Shown: positions 1 through 13,528, counted from the stretch's first letter. The stretch is 64,000 bases of DNA from Gordius sp. MW1 (GCA_964036665.1 OZ038530.1:9016501-9080500); one strand, 5' to 3'. Notes: a model not told the origin generated them from the letters alone. Numbers and translations are program-made.

Positions 1-1289
1 TTTTTAACTTTTTATATTTGCTGAGTGACCTAGCAAATGTGTTATAATAGCATGAAGCTATAACGCGCTAAAAAACCTTAACTCTAAGTAACAAGAGTCA
101 TATCATCAGGCTGTCATCCGTTGCAAGAACGCAAAGCTCAAGAGTAAAAATATGCGTGAAAAATTAGGTTTATACTTAACTGTAGCGCAGTTTTTTAAAA
201 AATCAGCAGTGTAGTGTAGAGTAACCTTTAGCACATGGACGATCCCGAAGAAACCCGAATCCAGAAATAAAACCAGCCCCCAGTTATTAATACCTAACGA
301 AACTGTATAACTGAATTATTGATTCCATCTAGTAGAAGGTCTTTTAGCGAATGGACTCCATTAAAATTTGCATATGCTGGGGCTATTGCAATATTAGCCT
401 AATATTTTGCCAAATAAGAATGGCAAATGGGAAAAGAAAAATGGTCAATTATATTTTGGCAGTTAAATGCAAATTGAAGAAACTCCGCTTATAAAAGCCC
501 CTTAATAATTAAGCAAGGAATTTAGTAGGAAAAGATGCCTATAATAATGGTTAGCCTCAAGTAGAAACTTCTTTAAAAGAAAATATCTTGGGGGAGAGAG
601 AAAAATTAATTAAAATTTTTAAGTAGTTAAGATTATATATTTTTTGTTTAGAATTTCAAAGGCAATAAAAATTTGAGGTGTAAATTCCAGTTATCGAGCA
701 AAACAATTTCCGCTATGCCACCTAAATAATGTCATAATAATCGATTTTAATTTTAATAGCATAATTTACTAAATTACTTTCTAACTAATCCTCACACCAG
801 ATCCACTGACTCATGTGGCCTTTTTTTCCACTTTGAAACAAAAACTTCAATTATATATACATTGCCACAGCAGAACATTAGGTTTTCAAATTAAATAAAA
901 GGAGACACAATATATTAAACAATATAAAATAAAAACCAAACGCAACCGATACAACAAGCGAATTATATAAAAGAGTGTAACAAAAAGCTTTACTAAATTT
1001 AAGCCATCTTTTTCAGTTTGAGCAAAAGAACGACTTCTTTTTGTATTGAGTCTTTGGGGGCTTTATTTGCTTTCAGGGCCCTAACCAATTCGCCCTATAT
1101 ATATATTTATTTTATAAAACCATAATATCATACAAATCAATATGGATTGTGCCACAAAATTTACCGATTATGTTAATTTTTACGCGATTATTTCAAAAAA
1201 AATTTAAACTTTTATAACGGCAAACAAATTTAAACACTATTATACAATGCCAAAACTCCACTTAAGCCCGTAGAAAGGTCTCTATTACA
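1..1289. other. AT-rich sequence downstream of MARS1
   Basis: No credible coding exon was seen on either strand. A minus-strand AATAAA lies near 1107, about 180 bases past the MARS1 stop at 1290, and could serve as its polyadenylation signal. This is an inference from position only. Confidence 0.3.
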
Positions 1290-4200
1290 CTAATTTTTAT
1301 TGTAGAATTTATTGAAGAAAGAAACCTGTTTGCTTATAACAATCGCCAATTCATCTTTGGGAATGTTGGCCAAATCGCTTATACTTTTGATACCCAGCGC
1401 TTCCAGGGATTGACATAGCGAGTTATCCTAGATTATAAAATCAATAAAAGGAACACAAAATATTATAATGTAGATAATACAGTAACATACATAAATCAAT
1501 GTTATGTGGAACTTATATCTTTAATTTAATTTTTGCACTAATCTTAAATTCCTAAAATAAACTTAAAAATTTTAAATTAATAAAAACTATTTGCTATTAA
1601 AATAAGAGATTTTAAGTTTCAAAATATTAAAAAGATATCAAAAAATTGTTTAAGGCACCTCATCAATTTTGGCCTTGTGTCCGTTCTTCTCCGTTGCCGC
1701 GCCGGCAAATTTGACTTTTAACTTTTCAATCAAACTAGGTTCCAATTTGGTAAATAAGGGTTTGGGCTAAATATTACAAACAAAAAATACATGTCGTAAA
1801 CTTAGCAAAACATTTAGGATAAACCATCCAAAAATAAAACTTTACAGATTTTTAAAGTAAGCTCCCATTAAACTTATGTCAAACATAATAAAAATACCTT
1901 CTAATAAAAAATATAATGTTTAAAGCCTGTATGATAAAAGTTTTAAATAGACCTTCACAAATGATATTTAATTTTAAAACAATTTTAGAAATACTGGGCA
2001 GTTACAAATATTCTCACTTCGATCCCACAAAGTGGTATAAGTATAACCAAAGTCTACAAAAAATGTATGAATATACTTTAGATGAAATGTACAAGTAAGC
2101 GAACGTCTTGTCTCTAAGGCAAAAGTAAAATAAAGCTGAATTATTTATTTTTTCTCACAAACATTTTTACAAAGTCCTTAAAATTACTTGACTAATCTGG
2201 TGGCCAGCCGCTAAAGTGATCCCAAACTGAGAAGGTAGAACTTTCAACTCTAAATCGGCTCCGAGCTGGGCAAATATTTCATTACTAGTTACCGGAGCAA
2301 AAGGTTCGAGGAGTGTAGCCAGCAGAAAAGACGTATTGATCGCTATGGAAATAACCGTAGCTGCTTGGATTCTACAAATTTAAAGTAAAGGGTTAATGAA
2401 ACACATAATAAATTCGAGTAAATACAAAATTTACTTGAAACCCCTTAAACAACAAAAAAGCAATAGATTTATCATCACACCCGATGAAGAAACAATATAA
2501 ACAAACTCAAAATATTCTTGGCAGCCACCTTTTGTTATCACAAATACAAAACTTGTTACAAATTAGAAAGAAAGAAAGAAAGATTAATAGTTAAATTACT
2601 TATCTTCGAGGTTTTTGCCTTTAAAGAGGACCCATGGTTTTCGATCTTGAATGTATTGATTTCCCAAATGCGATATTTCCAACAAGGAATACAATCCCTC
2701 TCTTATCCTGTCATTCAAAAATTTACAAAATAACAATCCGACCTAATATTGTGGTAGGTTAATCTATAATAGCGAAATATTGCAATCGGTTTACAATTAA
2801 CAAATATAAATTTTAAAATCTTTATATATATATGAGCAAAGTTCAAAATTAAGGCTGTTATCATAGTGATGCTTTTGCTGAAAAATTATGTTCGATGTGA
2901 AGAAAAACAAATTTTACAAATAAGCTCATACGTACAAAAATCGTAAAAACACTTTATTATTTTTTTATTCCTTGGGGCAAGGTCATTCTCCATATATTAT
3001 AATTTTAAGGTTTACTTTATGCGGTCCATAAGATCGGTGTATCTTTTGAGCTCTTCGTTAACTTTTTGAATAAATAATTTGTCCGAAGATTCTAGCTGTT
3101 GTATAGGCGGCACGACACCTTTATAAAACTGTGCCACGAAGGATAGGCTCCTTTAAAAAAATTATTTTTTATTAATCAATAAAAACACTGGCGACAAAGA
3201 CAATTTTAAAAAATTATCTCCCAGCTCAATGTTGAAACGATTACAATCACGGCTTATTAATACGATATGAGTGAAAAAATGTTTAAATTTATTTTAAAAA
3301 GAAAGTATAAAATTGCAGCTAAATTTTCTTGGTCAAACAGTTAAAATCAAGCGTTAAGGCTATTTACCCCTAAATATGTAATGAATAAGGCCTAGCATGC
3401 TACCCAATACGATCCTTAAGCTAGTTGAGAGCTTTTATTTTAAAAAAAATAAATGTAAAGATCAATTAGTGACAAAAAGTAAAGACAAATTTGTAATCTA
3501 GACTCCATCCTACCTGTTAATAAAATTCCCCAAATTGTTGAGCAGTTCGCCGTTCACTTTATTCCCCATGTCTTGCCAATTGAAATTCGAATCCTTGTTA
3601 CAAAACGCAATTAACACATAACATTTTATAGGTAATAACTATAATAATCTAGGTTATACTTTTAAATATTTAATTCCAACTTTCGAAGATTATATATATT
3701 TAATATATAAAATCATGAAACTTGTGTTTCGGGCCGGATTGATAAGAGGTAGAAACGCCATATGTCCGAAGGGATGCCAGTTTCTTTGGCGTCGCCGCCA
3801 AAAACACCAATTTGTCGACTCTTGCTAAACTTTCGATCTTCGTAATTCAGATACTCTAATAGCAATAAAGAATTTACAGATCTGCACAAACAATTTTTCA
3901 TTTTTAAAAATATTAAACGTTAATCGGCCGGTTATCTGGTCAAGTTGACAGTCCATTCCCACTCAAAAAACCATAAATAAAGTTTCAGATTGATGGTTGT
4001 ATAATTCGGTTATATAGAACATTTAGGTAATATCATTCAGGAAATTTGTTTGACCTTTTGAAATTTTATAATAATTTTAGCAAGGCGGAACGACGGAATA
4101 TTATATGGGTATGAGGTGGCTCATAAGTAATACACTAAGTTATCCGCGTGACAATTTTTTATAATATAATTCATCGTAATATCGAAATTTAAATGCGAGA

Positions 4201-7200
4201 CCCTAAGAAAAGCTTCTTTCAAGCACGAAGAAAAGCTTAGAATTTTTTTCACTATATTTCATTATATAACTATTTTAAAAACCGTCATATCATCGAACAT
4301 GCGTCTAGCCCTAATCAAAATATCTTTTAGGTCGTCCCTACTTGGCTCGCCGAGTGAGCTTGTCGAGCAGACTTATAGAATGAATTCTAAAGCATAATTG
4401 TTTTATTATAAGCATTTTATCCGTTTTTATATTTTATATCCGTTTTTATCATGTTTATACCTACAAATAAAATTAACTCAACCCCGTTTTTAAACGTGTT
4501 CCAAATTTTGACACCCATCATGAACCTTTTAATTGAAAATGCGTGTAATGGTACCTGCTATGCCTTATATTTGATAGAAGAATACACTTTTTAAATATTA
4601 TCAGCTTAAGCAGGAAAAAAGGAAAATAACATTTAAAAATAAAATTATCTTTATAGCGCGATCTAAAATTTAACATATTACATTAAAACGTATTCTCCTT
4701 AAAGCATATGGCTTGAAGAATATGGCTGTCGTTTTTAGCAACAATCTAAGTGCGCTAATATATTAGGGTTGAGCAGGCTATAGTCTCTGATTCATGCATT
4801 TCGCTATTTAGATTATATGAATCCCAATGCTAACACATTAAAAATGCATCTTTGATTAAGTCGATCTTTGAATAGTAGTTGTAAATTATTTTAGCTCAAA
4901 ATATACGTTACAATAATGGGCCAGAATAAATTTACAACACCTGTGGCGATTAGGTGATTAACTAGTGTATAATTGTCGCCCGTCCCCAGCAGACAGCTCG
5001 GGAAGATGACGCTATGGAAGGGCACGTTGTCTTTCGCCATAAAATTGTACAAAGTAACCTAAAAACAATAAATGTAACGATAAATGATTTATTATTTCTG
5101 AAAAAGTAGTTATTTAAAGGCTTTAGATGTGCCTTTTCTTTGTTTCGCATTACAAAATAAATACAAGGTTAGCTTTCATCTTCAGTTTATATAAAAAATT
5201 TAACATCCTTAAAAGTTTTAAATGGTCTTGGGGTTATGCTATAAAATGGGTCTTAAAATATATGACAAAATCAACCACGTTTTCAAAGCAACTCAAAAAT
5301 TGGGTAATAGAAAAAGATATAAGAGGGATAAAGAAAGTGATATATAAAAATTGAACTTGAGCAGGATTTTTCCACCACAATTCCCAATCCTTGGTGTAAT
5401 TGGCGGTGATAGAGAGATAACCGATCGGTGCATCATACCACACGTAAAAAACCTGAATCAACATTAGTAACCATTGTGAATAAATTGACAAATATAATTT
5501 TTATATTAAAAAAATTAACGCAACTTAGCTACATAAACGATTTATGATAAATGGCATCAAAATAAGTTGACAAACATAATTTTTAAATTTCAAAAAAAAT
5601 CAGTCCGTTGAGTAATCAGTTCAAATTGCCAATCATGCATTAATTTTTGCCCTATACCCCTGAAAAATTATACTTTTTTGCATTTCGGATATACATTAAC
5701 ATATATATGACATGATCCATAAAGAAGTGTTGTAAAAACTGCTGGGTTTTGTTTGTTGTGGTCTGTTTTTCAAATTTCGACCAAGCCTAGTGGTTGACTA
5801 AGAAAAATGGATCAAAAAATCTTTGGTCTGTTTGTGTTTAGTCGATTTAACCAAAGGCCAACCAAATTAAACCCATCCGTATTTACTACACAACCATAAA
5901 GATATGATAAATACAATTCAACCCCCCCCCCCCCCCCTCAAATCAATAATTGCGATCCCTAGCAAAATGGAATTCATATTAATTCAATTATTTTATTAAA
6001 TTTAATTTGCAAATGATAAAACCTTATCTTCAAAACCCTCTAGGGGTACCGGAGTACCCCATTTGAGGTCTCGCGTAATGCAGCGCGGTTTAAGTCCCGA
6101 TTTTAGCCATGATTTCGTAATGACCGAGGCAGTGGGGGTCCACTTGTTATTAACTTCATTTTCCACGCTCTCCGTAAACCATGAATTTATACGACCTTCC
6201 AACTATGAGTAAAAGGAATGAAGTTTAAAACAATGTCCTTTCGTTTTGAAAATTGAGAAAATATGCATTTGAGTTGGGCAAAATAAGTTGAATAAATAAG
6301 ATATATCTGGAACGCGATCGAACCTTCATAAACGATCATGTAGCAGCGTCAACCCTTATTAAATTTATTAAAAATATAAAAGTGGTAAAAACCGAAAAAA
6401 TTCTCTAAAAGGAAGCAACAAAAATTAGTGAAAAGAATCTAAGAACCAAAACTACATAATAATTCCTAAGTCAATTAAAATACAAAATGATCGAATTTCC
6501 CGGCCCCGAAATATACCATTTTAAACTTTATATGCTCTAAAAGATGAACTTATTTTAATCATGTTATTTTATATCAAATTTATACCAACCATGTTTATCC
6601 AAAAGATGCTTAATGTGTGGGTAAGTTTAATAAAGACCAAAAGGCCTGTATAAAAGTAAAATATGTTATCAAGGGATCTGACGAAGTTTAAAAAGAACTA
6701 GGCGTCGAATACAAAAACTGGCAGGACGTGGCAATTGGAGTATTTATAACGTCAAAATGCCATATTTTGTTAAAACTGTTTTTAGCAATAAAATTGATAA
6801 ACTTTGAAATTCTACGCCAAATTTTGAGTTTAAATTTCGAGCCAAAGTTTTGCGTCAATATTTAGCGTTATTATTAAAATGTCTATAAGATCCAAAAACT
6901 TTTAATTTCTATTTCTTCACAAGGTCCTTCACATCTTAGCTTAAATGAATCAAATTACACAACCTTTTCATTTTAACATCGTTCTTCTTTTCGTTAGCAA
7001 TTGGCACACATTTGTAAAATGCTTTTACAATAATAAATTAACTAATCCAAATTACACTGGCATTTCACTAATTTTTGCAGCAAAAAAGTGTGAATCGCAG
7101 GGAAATTTTACTTTAGGTAGATCGAGGTACAAGTGCTCGACAGATTTAATGGTAGGAGTATTTCCGCATATTTTGCACTTGGGTTGGATTAATTCAATCG

Positions 7201-10200
7201 CGTTCATCAACTTGCCACACTTATCGCATTGATCTCCCCGGGCGTCTGGGTATTTGCAGAGGGGGCAAGTCCCTTCCACGTATCGATCCGCCATGAATCT
7301 AGGAGTGCAGGGAAATTATCGAGCTCACGCATTGTTTTATTCAAAAATAAGCTTAAATTTCAAGAATTTATTTGTATTGCTTTTTTAAATATATTCGCTT
7401 AGTTTAAGGCTTTGAAATAAACCAAATTTAATTTATAGCGCTTAGTTCAGTAAAAATTCAAGTCTCATTTGACTAAAGCTTTGAACCGTTTTTTTACAAA
7501 TGATTCGAAATCCAAAAATTGCTAGACCCCACTCGAATTTTGAGTAAAAGAAAAATATTTATAACTTAGATATCACGGTAAAATATCTAAGACGTATTAT
7601 TTATTTTTATAGCGTTAGGTAAAAACTCAGGTTCTTGATTTTGTTTCGATTCGTTCACTCGTCATGATGCAATTTGAATACAAATATACCTACATGTAAA
7701 TAAATTCTTATGGCCAAGGCTCGTTCAAAATCTTTATAAAAGGCGACATTCCAGTTTTTTGGCAATTTTAACAGTATATAAGAGAAAAAATGTTTGCTTC
7801 ATAGGTGATCGGCAAGTTTATATTTTGGCACTACCTCTGACAAGCTTGGCAATGTAGTTGATCCATGGTGTCGGTGAAAATGAATTGACCGTTGTACAGC
7901 TTGAAAAAGATGTCTTGCGCTATGCTATATGATTAAAGTACAAAGAAGGTAATTTAAAAATTTATAAACATCAAAAAACATATTAAAAAAAATTCCAATA
8001 GCTGTTTGTCAAAGGTGGTCAGCTTCTTTAGATATTTGGATGAGGGGTGATGCTCGGCTATCCAGGCCTGACAGCCGTGTTGACAATTTAATATATTTTA
8101 TATTTTTTATAAGAAAGTGCCATAAGCGGGACTTGAACCTACGAGCTCTTGCTCAAAGACAAAGCCTATACCAACTACACCCCCACGCCCCCATTATGAA
8201 AAAAACATACATAATTTGTTATTTGCTGCATAGAACAGGTGTTTTCTTTACTTTTGCACTTCTACACTCTGTCTCGCACACTAATGGGAGAGTAAAAAAA
8301 TTAGCAAAAAATATCGACAAATTTAGGACAAAAACCACCAAAATATAAAAAAAAGTGCGGAGTCAAATGCAAGAGTGGCGAAAGCACATACAAAGTAAGG
8401 GAAGGACTAAGTTGGAGAGGGAAGGAGCGTTCTCTCTCAAAAGCTATGATTGATGACCCTTTTCACTAGTGTGCGGGAGGAGAGTCAACAAGTGCAAAAG
8501 TAAAGAAAAACCCTGTAAAATGTGCGTTTATTTTAGTGATAAATCTATTAAACACATACTAGTATAGGGTCCATCAAGAATATAAACTTATTAAAAATTT
8601 CATTTATCTTTCTAACCTAATTTAAACCTAATTTAAATATAAATTCTATTTCATCCTTTTATCCTCCACCTCGTAAAGTCATCTAATTGCCACATTTTAA
8701 TAAACGAATAACCGATTTCTAACTCGCTAAACATTTTGCATGTCTAACCCCATCTACTCTTTTTATGTACGCGATAATATAAAAATTGAAAAATTTAATA
8801 AATAAATGTAAAAAGGGGGAAAAAACACGTAATCCTAAAAAAACCAAGTATAATAAACCAATTTTTCTTCCATGAAACATCTATAGGCATAAAATACAGC
8901 TACAGGATTAAAATTTTGTGGATCTTTCTAATCACTGATATAAATCTAAAAGCTCCCAAACTAAATAACGAAATAAAAATGAAAAATATTAAAGCTTTAA
9001 TAAAACAGCCAAATTGTAGCTATTTAATGTTCGAGGGACCACTTGCCACCTCTACTTACACGGTTTGGGCTGGGGTGGTGGTGCGCCCGAAGTGGTCAAA
9101 ACTTATGTTGAACCATTGATAGACGGCCTTGTGTATTTTGTGGTATTTATCACAAATTTCCAACGGACTAATCCCTTCTTCGTGCGCCTTTATTTCTGTC
9201 GCCGTCCCATACTCATCCGTCCCACAAACGTAAAGCGTAACTAAATTCTTCAGTCGACAGTACCTGTTTAAAAGCGACGTCTTATGTGCAGTAGTGTTGT
9301 AAACGCGGTTGGAAAGATTTTTTGGTCTATCTTTCTTAGTCGACCAATAGGCTTGGTCAAAATTTAAAAAACACTCCAGAGTTGACTGTTAGCCTTACTT
9401 AAACGAAAGGTCGACCAAACAAAACCCAGTCCTAATGTGGAGCCATAGATAGACTAGATAGATGACTGCTCATGCCATATGTTGCATATGGTTAATTGAG
9501 TGTCCAATTTTCCTCCATTTTGAAGAGGGCAACTGCTGTATTTTAACCATGTGTCATTTTGCCCTATAACAGTCAATTTACCTTCCCCACTAGTTTATAA
9601 ATTAAAACGAACGTCAATAAATTAATATTATATTTATAATTTTTATGTATTGTGTAAATGATATTTATTTTACAATGCTGTTTTCGATATCTACCCAATT
9701 CAATATTTTTTTATTTACCTTTTTAAGATTATTTAATTTGCGAAAATTACTAATTTCTTTATGATCACCACTTTACCATGTTAATATCAAAATGGTGGAA
9801 AAAAGGGTACACATTTTGTGCGTTTATGTGCAGTCTAGCTAGTCTATGTGTGCAGCATATACATGGGCGTAATCAGGATTGGAAGTAGAGGTGGGGGGCA
9901 ATATGTTTTAGGCAGGGGCAAAATGCTAATTTTATGAAATTTAGGCCATAATTATCTGAATTTTTTAAGATTTCTAGATATTAAAGGGAGCAGGCGCCCT
10001 TCCCTGCTCCGCCTCCGCCTGACTATGCCCATGCCATGAGCATGATTGAATATACTAGATTCCTGGAAACTCAATTTTTCCCAATCCTCCACACCCAATT
10101 TTTTCAATTTTTAATTTGAACCCTAATGGGAATTTCTTTTCAAAAATCAAAAGCAACTTGACCCAATAATTTGTTTAATCTTAGTTGGGTTGGGTTAGAT

Positions 10201-10889
10201 TAGTTTGGGCTTTGGGTGACCCAAGCAGGGTTCTGATTCCAAAAGTACTAATCCAACAATTTTATCATTAAAATTCCCATTTTATCATTCTTTTGCACTT
10301 TCCTATAACATTACAAAACATTTTTGCCCCCTCCCTTGATACTTATGAAGCAATAGAAATCATATTAAAAAATTTAATAGATTCATTTCAAGATCAAGAC
10401 ACCCACTTATCCCTCAATTGCCTCATAACATGAAATATTATTATCTATAAAACTATAACCAGACATTGTTTGCAGGGGGGAGGGGGGCGATCAATTAGAG
10501 ATTAATACATAAAAAAAGCTCCAATTATTTAAAATTTACAGCCATAAGGATTAAAAGATGTATTAAAAAATTGTTTGCAAACAATTATATTTATTTTACC
10601 TAGCAAATACGTCAGCACTGAGAACTGAACCAATGATATTACCAAGATGGGGTACGTTATTCACGTAAGGCAAGGCACTTGTTATGAGAATATTGTGCTT
10701 ACCTTCTTGAGGCAATCTTGTAAATTATATTAATAATGAATAACATTTTAGATATAATAATGCTATATAAATGAATGTTAACAATTGTTACATGGGGTAA
10801 GGGCACTCAATTCTTAATGATGGTGTGTGTGAGAGAAAATCCTTGGCAGCTTTCTCTATTTGATCATTTTCTGAATCACATGTGGTGTC
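1290..10889 (-). CDS. MARS1: Cytoplasmic methionyl-tRNA synthetase, 5' part missing
   Basis: Charges tRNA-Met with methionine in the cytosol (class I synthetase). Exons in transcript order: 10807-10889, 10600-10716, 9060-9263, 7835-7924, 7112-7298, 6023-6202, 5357-5452, 4941-5058, 3722-3855, 3514-3593, 3016-3150, 2600-2707, 2188-2371, 1659-1766, 1290-1427. All phases agree and give about 653 residues. Seen: the HIGH-type signature in [16 protein letters not shown] (exon 2), [18 protein letters not shown] (exon 3), zinc-knuckle cysteines CPLC and CDKC (exon 5), [20 protein letters not shown] (exon 6), the KMSKS-type loop KFSKS (exon 9) and the anticodon-binding region with GNQYIQ (exon 12). 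The N-terminal GST-like part known in animal homologues was not found upstream. Exon 1 is inferred from phase and a poor GTGCCC donor. The last exon adds 45 residues unlike the WHEP domain of vertebrate MetRS; alternatively the protein stops at 1650. Introns carry several small transposons. Confidence 0.93.
5727..5893. mobile_element. Short inverted-repeat element, GTGTTGTAA type
   Basis: It begins AGTGTTGTAAAAACTGCTGG and ends with an inverted, diverged version near 5891. Inside are motifs such as GGTCTGTTT and CAAAGGCCAACC, which recur at 9292-9455 and 38180-38301, so this is a dispersed family. No clear target duplication is visible. It lies in a MARS1 intron, and a run of about 17 C follows at 5922. 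Confidence 0.5.
8119..8192 (-). repeat. tRNA-like sequence, probably a SINE head
   Basis: On the minus strand there is an A-box-like TAGTTGGTATAGG and a B-box-like GGTTCAAGTCC at the spacing of a tRNA-type RNA polymerase III promoter. The two halves of the acceptor stem do not pair, so it is not a working tRNA gene. A tRNA-derived SINE or an old tRNA pseudogene is more likely. It lies in a MARS1 intron. Confidence 0.4.
8235..8516. mobile_element. 282-bp inverted-repeat element (MITE), ACAGG ends
   Basis: The two ends form an inverted repeat of about 50 bases: both begin ACAGG and continue TTTCTTTACTTTTGCACTT, with CGCACACTA further in. The centre has no coding capacity. No clear flanking duplication was found, so the superfamily is open; the CAGGG-like end would suit hAT. 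It sits in the MARS1 intron between 7925 and 9059. Confidence 0.65.
9292..9455. mobile_element. Copy of the GTGTTGTAA inverted-repeat family
   Basis: It starts TAGTGTTGTAAACGCGG, shares internal motifs (GGTCGACC, CAAACAAAACCCAG) with 5727-5893 and 38180-38301, and ends in a decayed inverted version. It lies in the MARS1 intron just upstream of the exon at 9060-9263. Confidence 0.45.
9862..10033. mobile_element. GGGCGTAGCC-family MITE
   Basis: Ends are CATGGGCGTAATCAGG and CTGACTATGCCCATG, inverted to each other. The interior has the family layout: a G-rich block (GGTGGGGGGCAA), an AT-rich middle, and a C-rich block before the right end. It lies in a MARS1 intron. Other copies are listed separately. 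Confidence 0.7.
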
Positions 10890-11580
10890 CTTAATTACAC
10901 AATAAAATACATTTTAATTATTGCTTTAAATTAATATATTGAATATCAAAAATAAAATATATATTCCAAATTTATTATTATATAACTATCAATTTCAAAA
11001 ATGATAATTTATATGTTAGAAAAATAAAATAAATCTTTTTACATATTTGCATATATGATTTTCTGAAGCCTTCATTCTTGATTTCACTATAGAGTTACTG
11101 TTTTAATGTTGTTCCAAATAACACTAAGGGAATATTTTGTATCAAGATAATTTGTCAATTTTGGTACAAGATACCTAATTACTAGATAAAAATAATTGTA
11201 TGTTAAGCACAATTGACTCTTAAAATAAGTAATTAAGCATTTTTGAAATATTCAGACTAATTAATGACAAGATCTAATTAATTAAAAAAAATACATTGTT
11301 ATTATTCTGCTTTTTTTTTAATGATTTATAAATAATACTATTTAAAGACAAATTGACAGAAAAAATTTGTGTGTTTCTAAAATTAACCTGTAGCAAAACA
11401 ACTTATGTTGCATCACATGTGCTGATGACAAACTGACAGCCTAGTACATTTTTAATTTTTCTAAGATATAAAATCTCCAAGCCTCTTTGCAATTATAAAT
11501 TATGATTAAAATACTGAATTTTCTGTTATTAAAGTTTTATATAAAAAATTAGTTATGCCCTTGTAGTAAACAATAATATT
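10890..11580. other. AT-rich stretch upstream of the first MARS1 exon found
   Basis: The missing 5' exons of MARS1 should lie here or further right, but nothing on the minus strand could be recognised as them. No other gene or repeat structure was seen. Confidence 0.3.
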
Positions 11581-11895
11581 TAAGCGGAATATTTGTAGTA
11601 ACCAATAATATTTATTTGATTGCTCGCGGCATATTACTTCTTTAATTGACTCATTTATATTATCCTATATAACTCGCAGCATATTGCTTCGCGACATTAA
11701 TTGACCTATCACATATAGCTCGAGATTCACCACTTTTTACCTTATATAAACTCGCGATGTTAATTGGCTATTTCGATTGATTCGCGATTATATAAAGAAG
11801 TGTTTTACACTTCTTTATTACTTACAAACTCCTCTCTTTTCCCTCACTTTATTATATACCTTTAATAAAGAGTACCCCTCCCAATAACTGGTAAT
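11581..11895. mobile_element. LTR-like sequence, Ty3/gypsy relic (copy 1)
   Basis: About 315 bp that recurs in shorter or diverged form at 12608-12715 and 17836-18110. Shared parts are the GCGGAATATTTGT block, the GACATTAATTGACC block, a TATATAA box beside a hairpin-forming GAAGTG/CACTTC pair, and AATAAAG near the right end. It looks like a solo LTR. It is an old fossil, tied to the gypsy relic only by proximity and the LTR-like layout. Confidence 0.55.
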
Positions 11896-12607
11896 CCCGT
11901 TTCGGGGGAGCCGTTTTACCTCCCCCAGAACACTCCCTTAAGTAACGGCGTTTTGGTTTTCTTTGTTAAAATTATTAAATTTAGATATTGGGAACTACTT
12001 TGTGAATCCGGCATCCAATACAAATATTGTAAAGACACGATTGAGCTGCAACAACCAACTTGAACCTCTCATCTAACCTCGAGCAATACGTGTCCGACTG
12101 CTGTGTGAGAAACAAGCTGCCTACTTACCTGATTGTTTATACGACGAAAATTATAATGCCTTACTACACCTCTACATAGACAACAACAACGTCTGCCGAA
12201 CGCCCAACCACTGCTCTGCGCATGGCCCTAATCACAAAACACATCTCAACATAACTAACACCGCATGGCCTCTTGCAACGAGCAAAGACTGCGTCCGGCA
12301 AAACAAAGACACCCACTACTACCAGCGTTCTCACCACCGCTGACCGGTTTAGTTGATGACCAATTACGATTCCAGTATAGATGCGTATGCCCGCGGCATG
12401 CATCTTATTAATATATTGGATAGCACAACAACATCACACACATACAACCTCGGCCACCTTACTAACAACGGAATGGCGACCTAAAGTCTGGGGCAATTTG
12501 CCACTAATTTTTGAACGGGGGTTTTGTCCACAGCTTGTTCCAGTTTGACCGCGGAATAAAAACTGGCTGGTAGTACGAATATTACACCTCCCTTACATCA
12601 AACAAAA

Positions 12608-12715
12608 TTGGCTCGCTATTATATAAGAAGTGTTTTACACTTTATTACTTACGAACTCTTTTCTTTTTCCTCACCTTATTATATACCCCCAATAAAGAGT
12701 ACCCCTCCCAATACC
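12608..12715. mobile_element. Partial LTR-like sequence, Ty3/gypsy relic (copy 2)
   Basis: It matches the right part of the copy at 11581-11895: TATA box, GAAGTG hairpin and the AATAAAGAGTACCCC block. With 17836-18110 it could be one end of a single decayed element enclosing the gag/protease relic. The stretch 11896-12607 between copies 1 and 2 has no recognised gene. Confidence 0.5.
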
Positions 12716-13520
12716 CTCATCAATAAACTTGTTTTTAATTTTAGTATTTTCTCAATTTTTTATAGTAGCTGCTTAAAATAAACATTAAATTTGGGTTTTC
12801 TATTAATTTGGTTAAAATGAAATGTTGCGTATAGTATAACTCTTAGCATGGTTAAAAAATTTAAATTTAAAAGTTTATTAATCAATGAAATCTTGCGTCC
12901 TTGATCGATGCTTAGGAAGTTTAAATTAATTAGAAAGCCCTCGGTCTTGGAATTCCCGAAGTTTTTACTTGTCACAAATTAATTATCTTATAAATAAGTA
13001 TATAAGTATTTAACAAATAGCTGAATTTGTATCCAAGAAACGTTATTCCATTCCTCGTTTAAGTATGTAATTTGAGTTCAAACACATTAATAGAAAATTA
13101 TTTTAACGAATATACATATTGGTACAGGCTTGATATGTTTTATGGCAAGACTTTGGTATCCCTGATGTAGTCTAAGTCATTATACCAGATTGATAAAATC
13201 ATCTGCATTATACAAGAGAAACTCAATATGAATTGAAAAAATAATAATCAATTAAATGTACTTTTAAAATTTTATTCAAGATTTGCGATTCTGCCAATAT
13301 ACCTTTATAGCCCAAACCAATATATTCAATATTATTAAAACCTGAGATGTAATCCCAACATCCTGGAAAGTGGACGTTAGATCTATGTGGCGATTTTAGG
13401 GTTTTTTTAAGTCATGGTGGTTAAAAGCTTTGTGTAGCAACAATTATTTTATAAAGTCAGATTAACCCTCGAGAGTACTTTGGGGTCTAAGATGTCACAC
13501 GAAAGTGTTAATTCAATATA
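12716..13520. other. AT-rich stretch, no gene recognised
   Basis: A minus-strand open frame of 71 codons at 12760-12975 resembles no family I know and has no convincing exon context. Nothing else was seen. Confidence 0.3.
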
Positions 13521-13528
13521 GCTTAAAC

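Noticed and set aside
8040-8348. Plus-strand open frame of 102 codons
   Set aside because: It runs through the tRNA-like repeat and the inverted-repeat element at 8235-8516, so it is not a gene.
12164-12403. Minus-strand open frame of 79 codons
   Set aside because: Valine-rich low-complexity translation with no family resemblance, lying between LTR-like copies.
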